Source: Labedaea rhizosphaerae (GTDB taxonomy: Bacteria; Actinomycetota; Actinomycetes; Mycobacteriales; Pseudonocardiaceae). Taken from it: 64,000 bases of DNA. The position numbers were made by a program, and so were the translations under genes. The notes under the pieces are model-generated. The model worked only from the letters and a program-made list of their open reading frames with translations. It searched no databases and was not told the origin of the DNA. Below are positions 25,440-33,888 of the stretch, piece by piece; position 1 is the first letter of the stretch, and every line of letters starts with the position of its first letter. The stretch is taken from contig NZ_SNXZ01000010.1 in NCBI RefSeq assembly GCF_004362825.1, positions 88,406 through 152,405 of the forward strand, written 5' to 3'.

Positions 25440-26900
25440 GTGGACGCTCCGGTCATTGTCGTGGGCGCCGGGCCGGCCGGCCTGATGCTCGCGGCCGAAT
25501 TGCGACTCGGCGGGGCCGAGGTGCTCGTACTGGAAACCCTGGCCGAGCGTTCCGGCGAATCCCGTGGGCTCGGTTTGTTCATCCGCACGATGGAGGTGTT
25601 CGACCAGCGCGGGCTGCTGCCGCGCTTCGGCAACCCGCAGAGCAGCCCGCTCGGCCACTTCGGCGGCGTGCCGCTGGACTTCTCCGTGCTCGGCGGCGCG
25701 CACCTGGCCAACCGCACCGTGCCGCAGTCGCAGACCGAGCAGGTGCTCGAGGAGTGGGCGACCGAGCTGGGTGCGGAGATCCGGCGCGGACACGAAATGG
25801 TGGGGCTGCGCCAGGACAGCGACGGCGTCGAGGTCGAGGTGTCCGGTCCGGACGGTCGCTACCGGCTGCGCAGCCGCTACCTCGTGGGCTGCGACGGCGG
25901 CCGCAGCAAGGTGCGCAAGGCCGCCGGGTTCGACTTTCCGGGCACCGAGGGCACCATGGAGATGTTCCAGGTCGACCTGCGCGGCGCGGACGTGCGCGAG
26001 CGGGAGATCGGCGAGAAGGTGCCCGGCGGCATGGTCATGGGCGGCCCGCTCGGCGACGGCGTCTTCCGCATCACGATCTGCGAGCGGGACAACCCGCCCA
26101 AGGTGCGGACGGAGCCGCCGTCCTTCGCCGAGGTGACCGCCGCGTGGAAGCGGCTCACCGGTGAGGACATCTCGCACGCCACCCCGGTGTGGATCGGCGC
26201 CTTCACCGACGCCACCCGCCTGGTCACCGAATACCGCCGCGGCCGGGTGCTGCTCGCCGGGGACTCGGCGCACATCCACCTGCCCGCGGGCGGTCAGGGC
26301 ATGAACACCAGCATCCAGGACGCGGTCAACCTGGGCTGGAAGCTCGCGGCGATCGTGCGCGGGTCCGCGCCGGAGTCGCTGCTGGACACCTACCACAGCG
26401 AGCGGCACCCGGTGGGGCAGCGGCTGGTGATGAACACCCGTGCCCAGGCCCTGTTGTTCCTGCGTGGCGAGGAGATGCTGCCGCTGCGCCAGGTCCTCAC
26501 CGAGCTGGTCGGGTTCCGCGACGTCCACCAGCACCTGGCCCGGATGGTCAGCGGGCTGGGGATCAGCTACGACGTCGGCGGCGGGTCGCACCCGCTGCTC
26601 GGCGCGCGGATGCCGCACCAGGAACTGGTGTCCGCCGACGGCAAGACCAGCACCACGGAGTTGCTGCGCCCGGCCCGGGGCGTGCTGCTCGACTGCGCCG
26701 ACGACGCCGGGCTGCGCCGGGTCGCCCAACCGTGGGCGGACCGCGTGGACGTCGTCACCGCCACCCCGCACGGCGCGTCGGAGTGCTCGATCGACGACAC
26801 CGCCGCGCTGCTCATCCGTCCGGACGGCCACGTGGCCTGGACCCCGGAAAGTAACGACGACCTGCCCGCCGCGCTCGAGCGCTGGTTCGGCGCAGCCTGA
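25440..26900 (+). CDS. FAD-dependent aromatic polyketide monooxygenase (PgaE/RdmE type), copy 2
   Basis: 486 residues, GTG 25440 behind GGAGGGGAGAG. Same domain order as the enzyme at 19981: GAGPAG near residue 10, VGCDGGRSKVRK near 150, GDSAHIHLPAGGQGMN near 280, thioredoxin-like C-terminus. Long blocks are shared with copy 1 at protein and DNA level, which points to duplication within the cluster. It is followed 14 bases later by the TcmI-type cyclase, so ring formation and hydroxylation are co-expressed. Its likely substrate is a polycyclic aromatic intermediate; position of hydroxylation unknown. Confidence 0.92.
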   Translation: MDAPVIVVGAGPAGLMLAAELRLGGAEVLVLETLAERSGESRGLGLFIRTMEVFDQRGLLPRFGNPQSSPLGHFGGVPLDFSVLGGAHLANRTVPQSQTEQVLEEWATELGAEIRRGHEMVGLRQDSDGVEVEVSGPDGRYRLRSRYLVGCDGGRSKVRKAAGFDFPGTEGTMEMFQVDLRGADVREREIGEKVPGGMVMGGPLGDGVFRITICERDNPPKVRTEPPSFAEVTAAWKRLTGEDISHATPVWIGAFTDATRLVTEYRRGRVLLAGDSAHIHLPAGGQGMNTSIQDAVNLGWKLAAIVRGSAPESLLDTYHSERHPVGQRLVMNTRAQALLFLRGEEMLPLRQVLTELVGFRDVHQHLARMVSGLGISYDVGGGSHPLLGARMPHQELVSADGKTSTTELLRPARGVLLDCADDAGLRRVAQPWADRVDVVTATPHGASECSIDDTAALLIRPDGHVAWTPESNDDLPAALERWFGAA

Positions 26901-26914
26901 AAGGAGTTCCACCG

Positions 26915-27241
26915 ATGTACAGCACGTTGATCGTGGGCCGGATGGACCCGTCCACCACCGACGAGGTCGCCGGCCACTTCAAGGCCTTCGACCAGACCGA
27001 GATGCCGCACCTGATGGGCACCCGGCGCCGGGAGCTGTTCGTCTACAACGACCTCTACTTCCACCTCCAGCAGTTCGACGACGACCACGACTCCGAAGAG
27101 GCCATCCGCAAGGCCATGCCCCACCCGCTGTTCATCGACATCAGCGCCAAGCTCAACGCGTTGATCGACCCCTACGACCCCAAGACGTGGACCAAGCCGA
27201 TGGACGCCATCGCCAAGAACTTCTACCTCTGGCACCCCTGA
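26915..27241 (+). CDS. TcmI-type polyketide cyclase
   Basis: 108 residues, full length for the family. MYSTLIVGRMDPSTTDEVAGHF, HLMGTRRRELFVYNDLYFHL and a final FYLWHP are characteristic of the TcmI/second-ring cyclase family (ferredoxin-like dimers that fold poly-beta-ketone chains). ATG 26915 is preceded by AAAGGAG. It is not next to KS-alpha, where such cyclases often lie; a 16-codon ORF with the same MYSTL start occupies that place (39696-39746). Confidence 0.92.
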   Translation: MYSTLIVGRMDPSTTDEVAGHFKAFDQTEMPHLMGTRRRELFVYNDLYFHLQQFDDDHDSEEAIRKAMPHPLFIDISAKLNALIDPYDPKTWTKPMDAIAKNFYLWHP

Positions 27242-27247
27242 CCGGCA

Positions 27248-27285
27248 GGCGACGGCCCGGCCCGCCCGCGGGCCGGGCCGTCGCC
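27248..27285. terminator. Strong hairpin, probable terminator
   Basis: GGCGACGGCCCGGCCCGC and its perfect reverse complement separated by CC: an 18-base-pair GC-only type stem, directly after the cyclase stop codon and 48 bases before the acyltransferase start. It likely ends the monooxygenase-cyclase transcript or limits read-through into the acyltransferase. Confidence 0.65.
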
Positions 27286-27332
27286 GTGTATCGCCGTGTC
27301 CATCCCCTTCCGCCCCAAGCAGAAAGGCCGCC

Positions 27333-28304
27333 ATGGGCACTCGACCGATCGCGCTCCTGCTCCCCGGGCAGGGCGCGCAGCACCCGGGTATGGGCGTGGA
27401 GCTGTACGGCGCCGAGCCCGCCTTCACCGCCGCGATGGACGAGCTGTTCACCCTCATGGGCCCGGAGGGCGCCCGGCTGCGCGCGGACTGGCTTGCCGAC
27501 GAGCCGCAGGTGCCGCTGGACGACGCCTCGCGGGCCCAGCCGCTGCTGTTCGCCCTCGGCTACGCGCTCGGTCGCGCCTTGGCTGAGCGCGGCATCCGGC
27601 CCGCGGTCCTGCTCGGCCACAGCGTCGGTGAACTGGCCGCCGCCGCACTGGCCGGGGTGTTCGACGCGCCGGCGGCAGCGCAGATCATGCTGGCCCGCAC
27701 CGCGGCGATGGCGACGGCCCCGCCGGGTGGCCTGCTGGCCCTCGCCGCGACGCCCGCCGAGCTCGAGCCGTGGTTCGACGCGGGCGCCCACTCCGACGGC
27801 ATGGGGATCGGCGCCCTCAACGCGCCGCGCCAGACCGTGCTCGCCGGCCCGGAGCCACGGTTGACGATCATGGCGAAGGCGTTGCGGGACAGCGGGATCA
27901 GCGGCCGCCGGGTCGGCTCCCGTCAACCGTTCCACTGCCCGGCCGTCGCGGACGCGGCCGTGCTCTTCGAGTCCGGGTTCGCGGGGCTCTCCCTACGCCC
28001 GCCGCGGCTCCCGATCTGGTCGACGCGCACGGCGAAGCCGGTGGCACCGCACGAGGCCGTGACGGCGACGTTCTGGGCTCGGCAGCTGGCCGCGCCGGTG
28101 CTGTTCTGGCCCGCGCTGGACGGGCTGCTCGGCACGGGCGAGTTCACCCTCGTCGAGGCGGGGCCGGGCAAAGGGCTGTCCATGCTGGCCCGCCGCCACC
28201 CGGCGGTCCGCGGCGGGCGCAGCGAGGTCGTCCCGTTGCTGCCGGCGGGTGCCGCCGGGACCGCCGACACCTTCCACGCCGCCATCGCCCAGCTCACCAA
28301 CTGA
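27333..28304 (+). CDS. Acyl carrier protein acyltransferase (malonyl-transferase fold)
   Basis: 323 residues, ATG 27333 after AGAAAGG. LLPGQGAQHPGMG at 10-22, GHSVGE with catalytic Ser97, and PFHCP with His201 give the Ser-His pair of FabD/AT enzymes. The common (Q/R)xxFH...SP is present as RQPFHCP. Most type II PKS clusters borrow FabD from fatty acid synthesis, so a dedicated acyltransferase hints at a non-acetate starter, or at editing of acyl-ACPs as proposed for ZhuC-type enzymes. The acyl specificity cannot be read safely from the sequence. Confidence 0.88.
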   Translation: MGTRPIALLLPGQGAQHPGMGVELYGAEPAFTAAMDELFTLMGPEGARLRADWLADEPQVPLDDASRAQPLLFALGYALGRALAERGIRPAVLLGHSVGELAAAALAGVFDAPAAAQIMLARTAAMATAPPGGLLALAATPAELEPWFDAGAHSDGMGIGALNAPRQTVLAGPEPRLTIMAKALRDSGISGRRVGSRQPFHCPAVADAAVLFESGFAGLSLRPPRLPIWSTRTAKPVAPHEAVTATFWARQLAAPVLFWPALDGLLGTGEFTLVEAGPGKGLSMLARRHPAVRGGRSEVVPLLPAGAAGTADTFHAAIAQLTN

Positions 28305-28310
28305 GCCAAG

Positions 28311-28361
28311 CCCTGAATGGCCCATTCAGGACGCCCAGCGTCCCGAATGGGCCATTCAGGG
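28311..28361. terminator. Bidirectional terminator, 51-base dyad
   Basis: CCCTGAATGGCCCATTCAGG at 28311-28330 and CCCGAATGGGCCATTCAGGG at 28342-28361 form a long stem with one mismatch around CCA; each arm is itself nearly palindromic. It lies between the convergent acyltransferase and LLM genes and overlaps the LLM stop codon. Confidence 0.75.
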
Positions 28362-29225
28362 CAGTGCGGCGCGGGTGGCGGGGACGACCTCGGCGGCGAA
28401 CCGGTCGACCTGCCGGTCGTAGTCGGACTCCGGCCAGAACACGAACCCGTTCATCCCGTGGTCGTGGGCGAGCCGGACGAGCTGGTCCACCCACTGCGCG
28501 GGCGAACCCCGGAACGGCTGCTCCGACTCCGGTCCGACGACACCGGCGATGTTGTAGACCTTGCGGATCGATCCCGGGTCGCGCCCCGCACGCCGGGCCG
28601 CCGCGTCCACTCGGGCCGACGCCGGGCCCAGCCGGTCCAGGTCGAGGTGCAGCAGCGACGGCTGCCACCCGTCCGCCTTGGTCCCGACCAGCTCCAGCAT
28701 GCGGGGACCGTTGGCCCCCAGCCAGATCTGCAGTCCGGGACCGGGCCGCGGACCGGGTTCGAGGCCGTCCACCTGGTAGAACCGGCCGGTCACCCGGACC
28801 GACGGCGCGTCGCTCCACAGGGCACGGATCACGTCGATCGACTCGGACAGGGCGTGGACCTGGTCGATGCCGGTTCGCCGCGGGCCGCCCATGGCGACGA
28901 TCTGGTCCCAGAACGCCCCGGCGCCGAGGCCGAGCCGCAGGCGGCCGCCGGTCAGGACGTCCAGGCTCGCGGCCGACTTCGCCAGCACGGCCGGTGGGCG
29001 CAGCGGCAGGTTGGCCACGGTCGGCACGAAGGCGACCCGGCTCGTGCGGGCGGCCAGGTAGGTGAGCAACGTCCACGTGTCGTAGTGGGCCGGGCGGTAC
29101 GGGTGGTCCTGGATGGTGATCAGGTCCAGCCCGGCTCGGTCGACACGTTCGGCCGCCCGCAGCGGGGCGGCCGGGTCGGCGTGCGACGGGTCGACGTTGG
29201 CGCCGAACAGCACGGGCAGGGTCAT
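28356..29225 (-). CDS. LLM-class flavin/F420-dependent oxidoreductase
   Basis: 289 residues. ATG 29225 lies behind GAGGAG; two further in-frame codons upstream lack a ribosome site. MTLPVLFGANVDPS, DLITIQDHPYRPAHYDTWTLLTYLAARTS, LTGGRLRLGLGAGAFWDQI and GLQIWLGANGPRMLELVG are typical luciferase-like TIM-barrel segments, of the sort that use F420 or FMNH2. Last gene of the leftward core operon, 19 bases after the FMN reductase, which could supply reduced flavin. It probably performs a redox tailoring step on the polyketide. Confidence 0.82.
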   Translation of the reverse strand: MTLPVLFGANVDPSHADPAAPLRAAERVDRAGLDLITIQDHPYRPAHYDTWTLLTYLAARTSRVAFVPTVANLPLRPPAVLAKSAASLDVLTGGRLRLGLGAGAFWDQIVAMGGPRRTGIDQVHALSESIDVIRALWSDAPSVRVTGRFYQVDGLEPGPRPGPGLQIWLGANGPRMLELVGTKADGWQPSLLHLDLDRLGPASARVDAAARRAGRDPGSIRKVYNIAGVVGPESEQPFRGSPAQWVDQLVRLAHDHGMNGFVFWPESDYDRQVDRFAAEVVPATRAALP

Positions 29226-29244
29226 CGGCGGTCTCCTCACGGGG

Positions 29245-29817
29245 TCATGCGCTGTACGGGCGTTTCACCCGGGCTTCGCGCAGCGCGACCGCCCACCAGA
29301 CGAGCTGGTCGAGCATCGCCTTCGCGGCCGCGTCGCAGGTCTCGTCCTTCGGCCGGCCGTGTTCGTCGAACGTGCCCGCGCCGTGGAAGCTCAACGTGTC
29401 CCGAATGGACACCGCGTGCAGCTCGCCGAAGACCTGGCGCAGTTGCTCGACCGCCCGCAGGCCACCCGACCGTCCGCCGTAGCAGACGTAGCCGACCGGT
29501 TTGGCCCGCCACTCCTCGAGGTGCCAGTCGATCGCGTTCTTCAGCAACGCGGGGAAGCTGTGGTTGTACTCGGGGGTCACGACGACGAACGCGTCCGCGG
29601 CGGCCAGGCGCGGGCTGAGCGAAGCCATGGCGGGGGACGGCGGCCAGGTGGGTCTGGTCATGGGCAGCGGCTGCTCGGCCAGGTCGACGACGTCGAGGGT
29701 CACGTCCGGGCATTGCTTGGCTTCGCCCGCGAACCAGTTCGTCACCACGGGGGCGAAGGCGCTGCCCTGGGCGCTGCCGACGAGCACGGCCAGGCGGACG
29801 GGCTCTTCCAGCATCAT
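29245..29817 (-). CDS. NADPH-dependent FMN reductase
   Basis: 190 residues. The start ATG at 29817 overlaps the stop of the carboxylase epsilon gene (ATGATG), with AAGGA just upstream; the second ATG (29814) has better spacing. LAVLVGSAQGSAFAPVV, FVVVTPEYNHSFPALLKNAIDWH and YVCYGGRSGGLRAVEQLR are the flavodoxin-like NADPH:FMN reductase signatures (phosphate loop, PEYNHS, GG.GG). It would feed reduced flavin to the LLM enzyme or reduce a quinone intermediate directly. Confidence 0.88.
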   Translation of the reverse strand: MMLEEPVRLAVLVGSAQGSAFAPVVTNWFAGEAKQCPDVTLDVVDLAEQPLPMTRPTWPPSPAMASLSPRLAAADAFVVVTPEYNHSFPALLKNAIDWHLEEWRAKPVGYVCYGGRSGGLRAVEQLRQVFGELHAVSIRDTLSFHGAGTFDEHGRPKDETCDAAAKAMLDQLVWWAVALREARVKRPYSA

Positions 29818-30035
29818 CTTCCTTTCCCCGCGGGGTGGTGCCTGCGCCAGGAGAGCACGGCGTGCCCGGATCGGCGCCAGGGTTCGCCACGACCGAGAGT
29901 CCACTGTGGAGGTCGCCAGCCCGCGCGTTCGACCGAAGGGCCAGTGGACCGGGTCGCCGCGGCGGCGGCCAGCAGCACCACGGTGACCGCGGCCAGTTCC
30001 GCGTCGTCGGGATTCCCCTTGACCACCCTGATCAT
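29814..30035 (-). CDS. accE: Acyl-CoA carboxylase epsilon subunit
   Basis: 73 residues. IRVVKGNPDDAELAAVTVVLLAAA at the N-terminus and WTLGRGEPWRRSG at the end are the hallmark of actinobacterial AccE/PccE epsilon subunits, which stabilise alpha-beta carboxylase complexes. Start ATG 30035 overlaps the beta-subunit stop (ATGA), and its stop overlaps the FMN reductase start. Short but convincing. Confidence 0.9.
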   Translation of the reverse strand: MIRVVKGNPDDAELAAVTVVLLAAAAATRSTGPSVERAGWRPPQWTLGRGEPWRRSGHAVLSWRRHHPAGKGR

Positions 30036-31603
30036 TGCGGTGGGTTGCCGTGCTTGCGGGCGGGCAGGTCGGCGTGCTTGGTGCGCAGCATGGCCAGGGC
30101 CGCGGCCAGCACCGCGCGGGTCTCCCTCGGGTCGATGACGTCGTCGATGAGCCCGCGTTCGGCGGCGTGGTAGGGGTGCATCAACTCGGTCTTGTACTCC
30201 TTGATCCGCTTCTGCCGCACCGCCTCCGGGTCGGCCGCAGCGGCGATCTCCTTGCGGAAGATGACGTTCGCCGCGCCGTCCGCGCCCATCACCGCGATCT
30301 CGTTGGTGGGCCAGGCCAAGGTGAGGTCCGAGCCGATGGAACGGGAGTCCATCACGATGTACGCCCCGCCGTAGGCCTTGCGCAGCACCAGGGAGATCCG
30401 CGGCACGGTGGCGTTGCAGTAGGCGTACAGCAGTTTCGCGCCGTGCCGGATGATCCCGTCGTGCTCCTGGTCCACGCCGGGCAGGAACCCGGGCACGTCG
30501 ACGAGGGTGATCAGCGGGATGTTGAACGCGTCGCAGAACTGCACGAACCGCGCGCCCTTCTCGCTGGCCCGGATGTCCAGCACCCCGGCCAGCGTCGCGG
30601 GCTGGTTGGCCAGCACGCCGACCACCTGACCACCGAGCCGCGCCAGCGCGCACACCAGGTTGGGCGCCCAGCCGGCGTGCACCTCCAGGTGGTCCCGGTC
30701 GTCGACCAGTTCCTCGATCACCGCGCGGATGTCGTAGGACTGGTTGGGGTTGGCGGGCACGAGACCGAGCAGCGCGTCCGTCGGCCGGTCGGCGGGGTCC
30801 ACCGCGGGCGCCGACGGCGGTAGCTCGCGGTTGTTGGCCGGCAGCAGGGAAAGCAGGTACCGCACGTCTTCGAGGCAGCTCTGCTCGTCGTCGTGGACGA
30901 AGTGTGCCACGCCCGAGGAGCCGGCGTGCACGTCGGCGCCGCCGAGCGCGTCGTGGCTGACCTGCTCGCCGGTCACCGCCGTGACCACGTCGGGGCCGGT
31001 GATGAACATCTGGGCGACGCCACGCACCGCGAAGACGAAGTCGGTGAGTGCCGGCGAGTACGCCGCCCCACCGGCGCACGGACCCAGCATCACGCTGATC
31101 TGCGGGATCACGCCGGAGAGCCGCGCGTTGCGCCGGAAGATGCCGCCGTAGCCGGCGAGCGCGGTGACACCCTCCTGGATCCGGGCGCCCGCACCGTCGT
31201 TGAGCGACACCAGCGGCGCGCCCGCAGCCTCCGCCATGTCCATGATCTTGTGGATCTTCGCGGCGTGCGCCTCGCCGAGCGAGCCGCCGAAGATCCGGAA
31301 GTCGTGGGCGTAGACGAAGACCGTCCGGCCGTGCACCGTGCCCCAGCCGGTGACGACGCCGTCTGTGTAGGGCCGGTTGGCCGCAAGGCCGAACCCGGTG
31401 GCCCGGTGCCTGCGCAGCGGGTCGACCTCGGTGAACGAGCGGGGGTCGAGCAGCAGGTCGATGCGTTCACGCGCGGTCAGCTTGCCCTTGGCGTGCTGGC
31501 GGTCGGTCGCCGCGGGGTCCCCGCCCGCCCGTGCGGCTTCCTTCAGCGCCGCCAGTTCGCTCAGGCGGTCGGCGACCGCGGGGTCGGGGTGTGACATCAG
31601 CAT
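30032..31603 (-). CDS. Acyl-CoA carboxylase beta (carboxyltransferase) subunit
   Basis: 523 residues. AKGKLTARERIDLLLDPRSF, VYAHDFRIFGGSLGEAHAAKI, LNDGAGARIQEGV, LGPCAGGAAYSPALTDF (oxyanion GG site) and DVPGFLPGVDQEHDGIIRHGAKLLYAY are classic PccB/AccB motifs. Together with the epsilon subunit and the genome-encoded biotinylated alpha subunit it makes malonyl-CoA (or methylmalonyl-CoA) for chain extension, as JadN does in jadomycin biosynthesis. No alpha subunit is encoded in the window. ATG 31603 is used; MSHP at 31597 is an alternative. Confidence 0.92.
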   Translation of the reverse strand: MLMSHPDPAVADRLSELAALKEAARAGGDPAATDRQHAKGKLTARERIDLLLDPRSFTEVDPLRRHRATGFGLAANRPYTDGVVTGWGTVHGRTVFVYAHDFRIFGGSLGEAHAAKIHKIMDMAEAAGAPLVSLNDGAGARIQEGVTALAGYGGIFRRNARLSGVIPQISVMLGPCAGGAAYSPALTDFVFAVRGVAQMFITGPDVVTAVTGEQVSHDALGGADVHAGSSGVAHFVHDDEQSCLEDVRYLLSLLPANNRELPPSAPAVDPADRPTDALLGLVPANPNQSYDIRAVIEELVDDRDHLEVHAGWAPNLVCALARLGGQVVGVLANQPATLAGVLDIRASEKGARFVQFCDAFNIPLITLVDVPGFLPGVDQEHDGIIRHGAKLLYAYCNATVPRISLVLRKAYGGAYIVMDSRSIGSDLTLAWPTNEIAVMGADGAANVIFRKEIAAAADPEAVRQKRIKEYKTELMHPYHAAERGLIDDVIDPRETRAVLAAALAMLRTKHADLPARKHGNPPQ

Positions 31604-31640
31604 GGTTCACCGCCGGGAGGTTGGCGAGGGGTGGGCGGGG

Positions 31641-32405
31641 TCAGCCGAGCAGCGAGCCGCCGCTGGCGTCGATCACCGCGCCGGTGATCCAGCGGGCGTC
31701 GTCGGTGGCCAGGAACGCCACCACGTCGGCGATGTCGGTGCTCTGGCCGATCCGCTTGAGCGCCGACATGCCCGCGATGTGCGCGGCGATGTCCGGGTCG
31801 GCCAGCATCGGTGAGGAGCCGTTGTCGGTCACGCCGGGCACCACGCTGTTGACCGTGATGCCGCGGGGACCGAGGTGCCGGGCGAGGTGGAAGGTGAGCT
31901 GCTCGACCGCGCCCTTGCTCATCCCGTACACGACTTCCTGCGGATTGCTGAATCGCGTGATGCCCGAGGAGATGTTGACGACCCGGCCGCCGTCGGCCAG
32001 CAGGCCCAGGGCACGCTGCACGACGAAGAACGGCGCCTTGGCGTTGACGGCCATCACCTCGTCGAACGCCTCAGGTGTCACCTCTTCGGGCAGCTGCACG
32101 GACTTCGTGCCCGCGTTGTTGACCAGAATGGACAGTTCCGCGGTGCCGGTGCGCTCCTTGAGACCGCGCTCCACGCCGTCGAACAACCGCTCCACGGCAT
32201 CGGGTTCGCCGAAGGTGGCCTGCACGGCGAACGCACGGCCGCCCTCGGCCTCGATGCCGGCCACGACGGCCTTCGCGGCCTCGACGTCCGTCGCGCAGTG
32301 CACCGCGACGAGCGCGCCGTCGCGGGCCAGCCGCTCGGCGATCGCCCGGCCGATGCCGCGGCTCGATCCGGTGACCAGGGCCGTCCTGTCAGCCAGCTTG
32401 CCCAC
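31641..32405 (-). CDS. SDR-family ketoreductase
   Basis: 254 residues, GTG 32405 with AGGAGG 5 bases upstream; it overlaps the end of the monooxygenase gene by 17 bases. TGSSRGIGRAIAERLA (NADPH site), NNAG, NISSG and YGMSKGA (catalytic Tyr and Lys) define a classical short-chain dehydrogenase; the tail TGAVIDASGGSLLG is typical. The overlap with an oxygenase recalls angucycline oxygenase-reductase pairs in which the reductase acts on the quinone product just formed. Confidence 0.88.
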   Translation of the reverse strand: MGKLADRTALVTGSSRGIGRAIAERLARDGALVAVHCATDVEAAKAVVAGIEAEGGRAFAVQATFGEPDAVERLFDGVERGLKERTGTAELSILVNNAGTKSVQLPEEVTPEAFDEVMAVNAKAPFFVVQRALGLLADGGRVVNISSGITRFSNPQEVVYGMSKGAVEQLTFHLARHLGPRGITVNSVVPGVTDNGSSPMLADPDIAAHIAGMSALKRIGQSTDIADVVAFLATDDARWITGAVIDASGGSLLG

Positions 32406-33888
32406 GTCGTCCTCCTGTCGTGCTGGTGGTGTGTTGGGGGAGGGCCGGGCCGAACCAGCGCGCCAGCGCGGTCTCGAGCTCGGCCCGGGTGCCGTCCACC
32501 CAGGCGAGGTGGCCGTCCGGGCGGACCAGGGCCGCGCCGAACCCGGGCGCGTCGTCGGCGATGGCGGACACCGCCCGCACCCGGTCCGCCCACGGCTGGG
32601 CCACGTCCCGGATCCCGGGGTCGCCGGTGAGGTCCAGCAGCACGCCGGTCCCCTTGCGCAGCAACGAGAATGTGGTGTGCCCGCCGCCCAACCGGTGGAA
32701 GGGCAGCGGTGCGCCCAGCAGCGGGTGGGTGCTCGGCCCGACGTCGTAGCGGGTGTCCAGGCCGCTGACCATCGCGGCCACGTGCGTGCGCGCGGGTTCG
32801 GTGGCCAGCAGTTCCGCGAGGACCGCGCGCGTCGCGTCGACCCGCCGGTCGCCGAACAGCAGCAAGGCCTGCGCGGCGACGTTGGTGAGCACCCGCGCGC
32901 CGACCGGGTGCCGTTCGTCGTGGTAACTGTCCACAAGGGACTCGCTGCCATGCCCGCGGACGCGCGCGGCGAGCTTCCAGCCCAGGTTCGCCGCGTCCTG
33001 CAGGCCGAGGTTGAGCGCCTGCCCGCCGGAGGGCAGTTGGCGGTGCGCGGCGTCGCCGGCGAGCAGCACCCGGCCCTGCCGGTAGGCGGCGGCCTGGCGC
33101 CGGGTGTCGCCGAACGCGTTGAGCCACACCGGGGTGGCTGCGCCGATGTCCTCGCCGGTGACCCGCGCCCAGGCCGCGACGATCTCGGCGAACGCGGGCT
33201 CCTCGTCGCGCCGGCGGGGAGAGGAACCGAACTCGTGCACCATCACCCGGGTCAGGCCATCCGGGTAGCGGTAGGCGGTGGCCAGGCCGTTCTCATGCCG
33301 CTCGAAGCGCCGGTCGGGTATCTCGATGCCCCTCAGGTCCGCGCGGATCAGCTCGATGGTGGCGTCCGCGCCGGGGAAGGCGAACCCGGCCAGGCCGCGC
33401 ACCGCGCTCTGCTCGCCGTCACACCCGACCAGGTACTCCGCCTGCAGCCGGTGCGTCCCGGTCGCGGTGGTCACCTCGGCCTCGACACCCGCGGCGGTCG
33501 CGGTGAGCCCGGTGAGCTCGTGTCCGCGCCGCACGTCGGCACCCAGGCCGGTGGCCCACCGCCACAACAGCTTCTCGGTCTCGGCCTGCGGGAGCTTCCA
33601 CTGCCCCGGGTAGAGGCCGGGCAACATCAGGTCGAGCGGGATGCCACCGAAGTGACCGTGGGGCAGGTTGGGCAGGGTGCCGAGCCCGTCCAGCAGCCCG
33701 CGCTGGTCGAAGAACTCCATGGTGCGCGCGTGCAGGGCCGATGCCCTGGACTCGGTGGTGGGCTCGGTCAGCTTCTCCAGCACGGTGACCCGCACGCCGG
33801 CCAGGCGCAGCTCCCCGGCCAGGAGCAGGCCGACCGGGCCCGCGCCGACCACGACCACCTCGGTCCCTTCGGTGTCCCGCACGGCCAT
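32389..33888 (-). CDS. FAD-dependent aromatic polyketide monooxygenase, copy 3 (divergent)
   Basis: 499 residues. ATG 33888 overlaps the aromatase stop by one base (TGATG). GAGPVGLLLAGELRLAGV at 15-32, ESRASALHARTMEFFDQRGLL, VGCDGEQSAVR and GDAAHRQLPSGGQALNLGLQDAANLGWKL are the group A flavin hydroxylase motifs. It is clearly further from copies 1 and 2 than they are from each other. Placed between the aromatase/cyclase and an SDR, it probably acts early, on the first aromatic intermediate. Confidence 0.9.
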   Translation of the reverse strand: MAVRDTEGTEVVVVGAGPVGLLLAGELRLAGVRVTVLEKLTEPTTESRASALHARTMEFFDQRGLLDGLGTLPNLPHGHFGGIPLDLMLPGLYPGQWKLPQAETEKLLWRWATGLGADVRRGHELTGLTATAAGVEAEVTTATGTHRLQAEYLVGCDGEQSAVRGLAGFAFPGADATIELIRADLRGIEIPDRRFERHENGLATAYRYPDGLTRVMVHEFGSSPRRRDEEPAFAEIVAAWARVTGEDIGAATPVWLNAFGDTRRQAAAYRQGRVLLAGDAAHRQLPSGGQALNLGLQDAANLGWKLAARVRGHGSESLVDSYHDERHPVGARVLTNVAAQALLLFGDRRVDATRAVLAELLATEPARTHVAAMVSGLDTRYDVGPSTHPLLGAPLPFHRLGGGHTTFSLLRKGTGVLLDLTGDPGIRDVAQPWADRVRAVSAIADDAPGFGAALVRPDGHLAWVDGTRAELETALARWFGPALPQHTTSTTGGRRGQAG

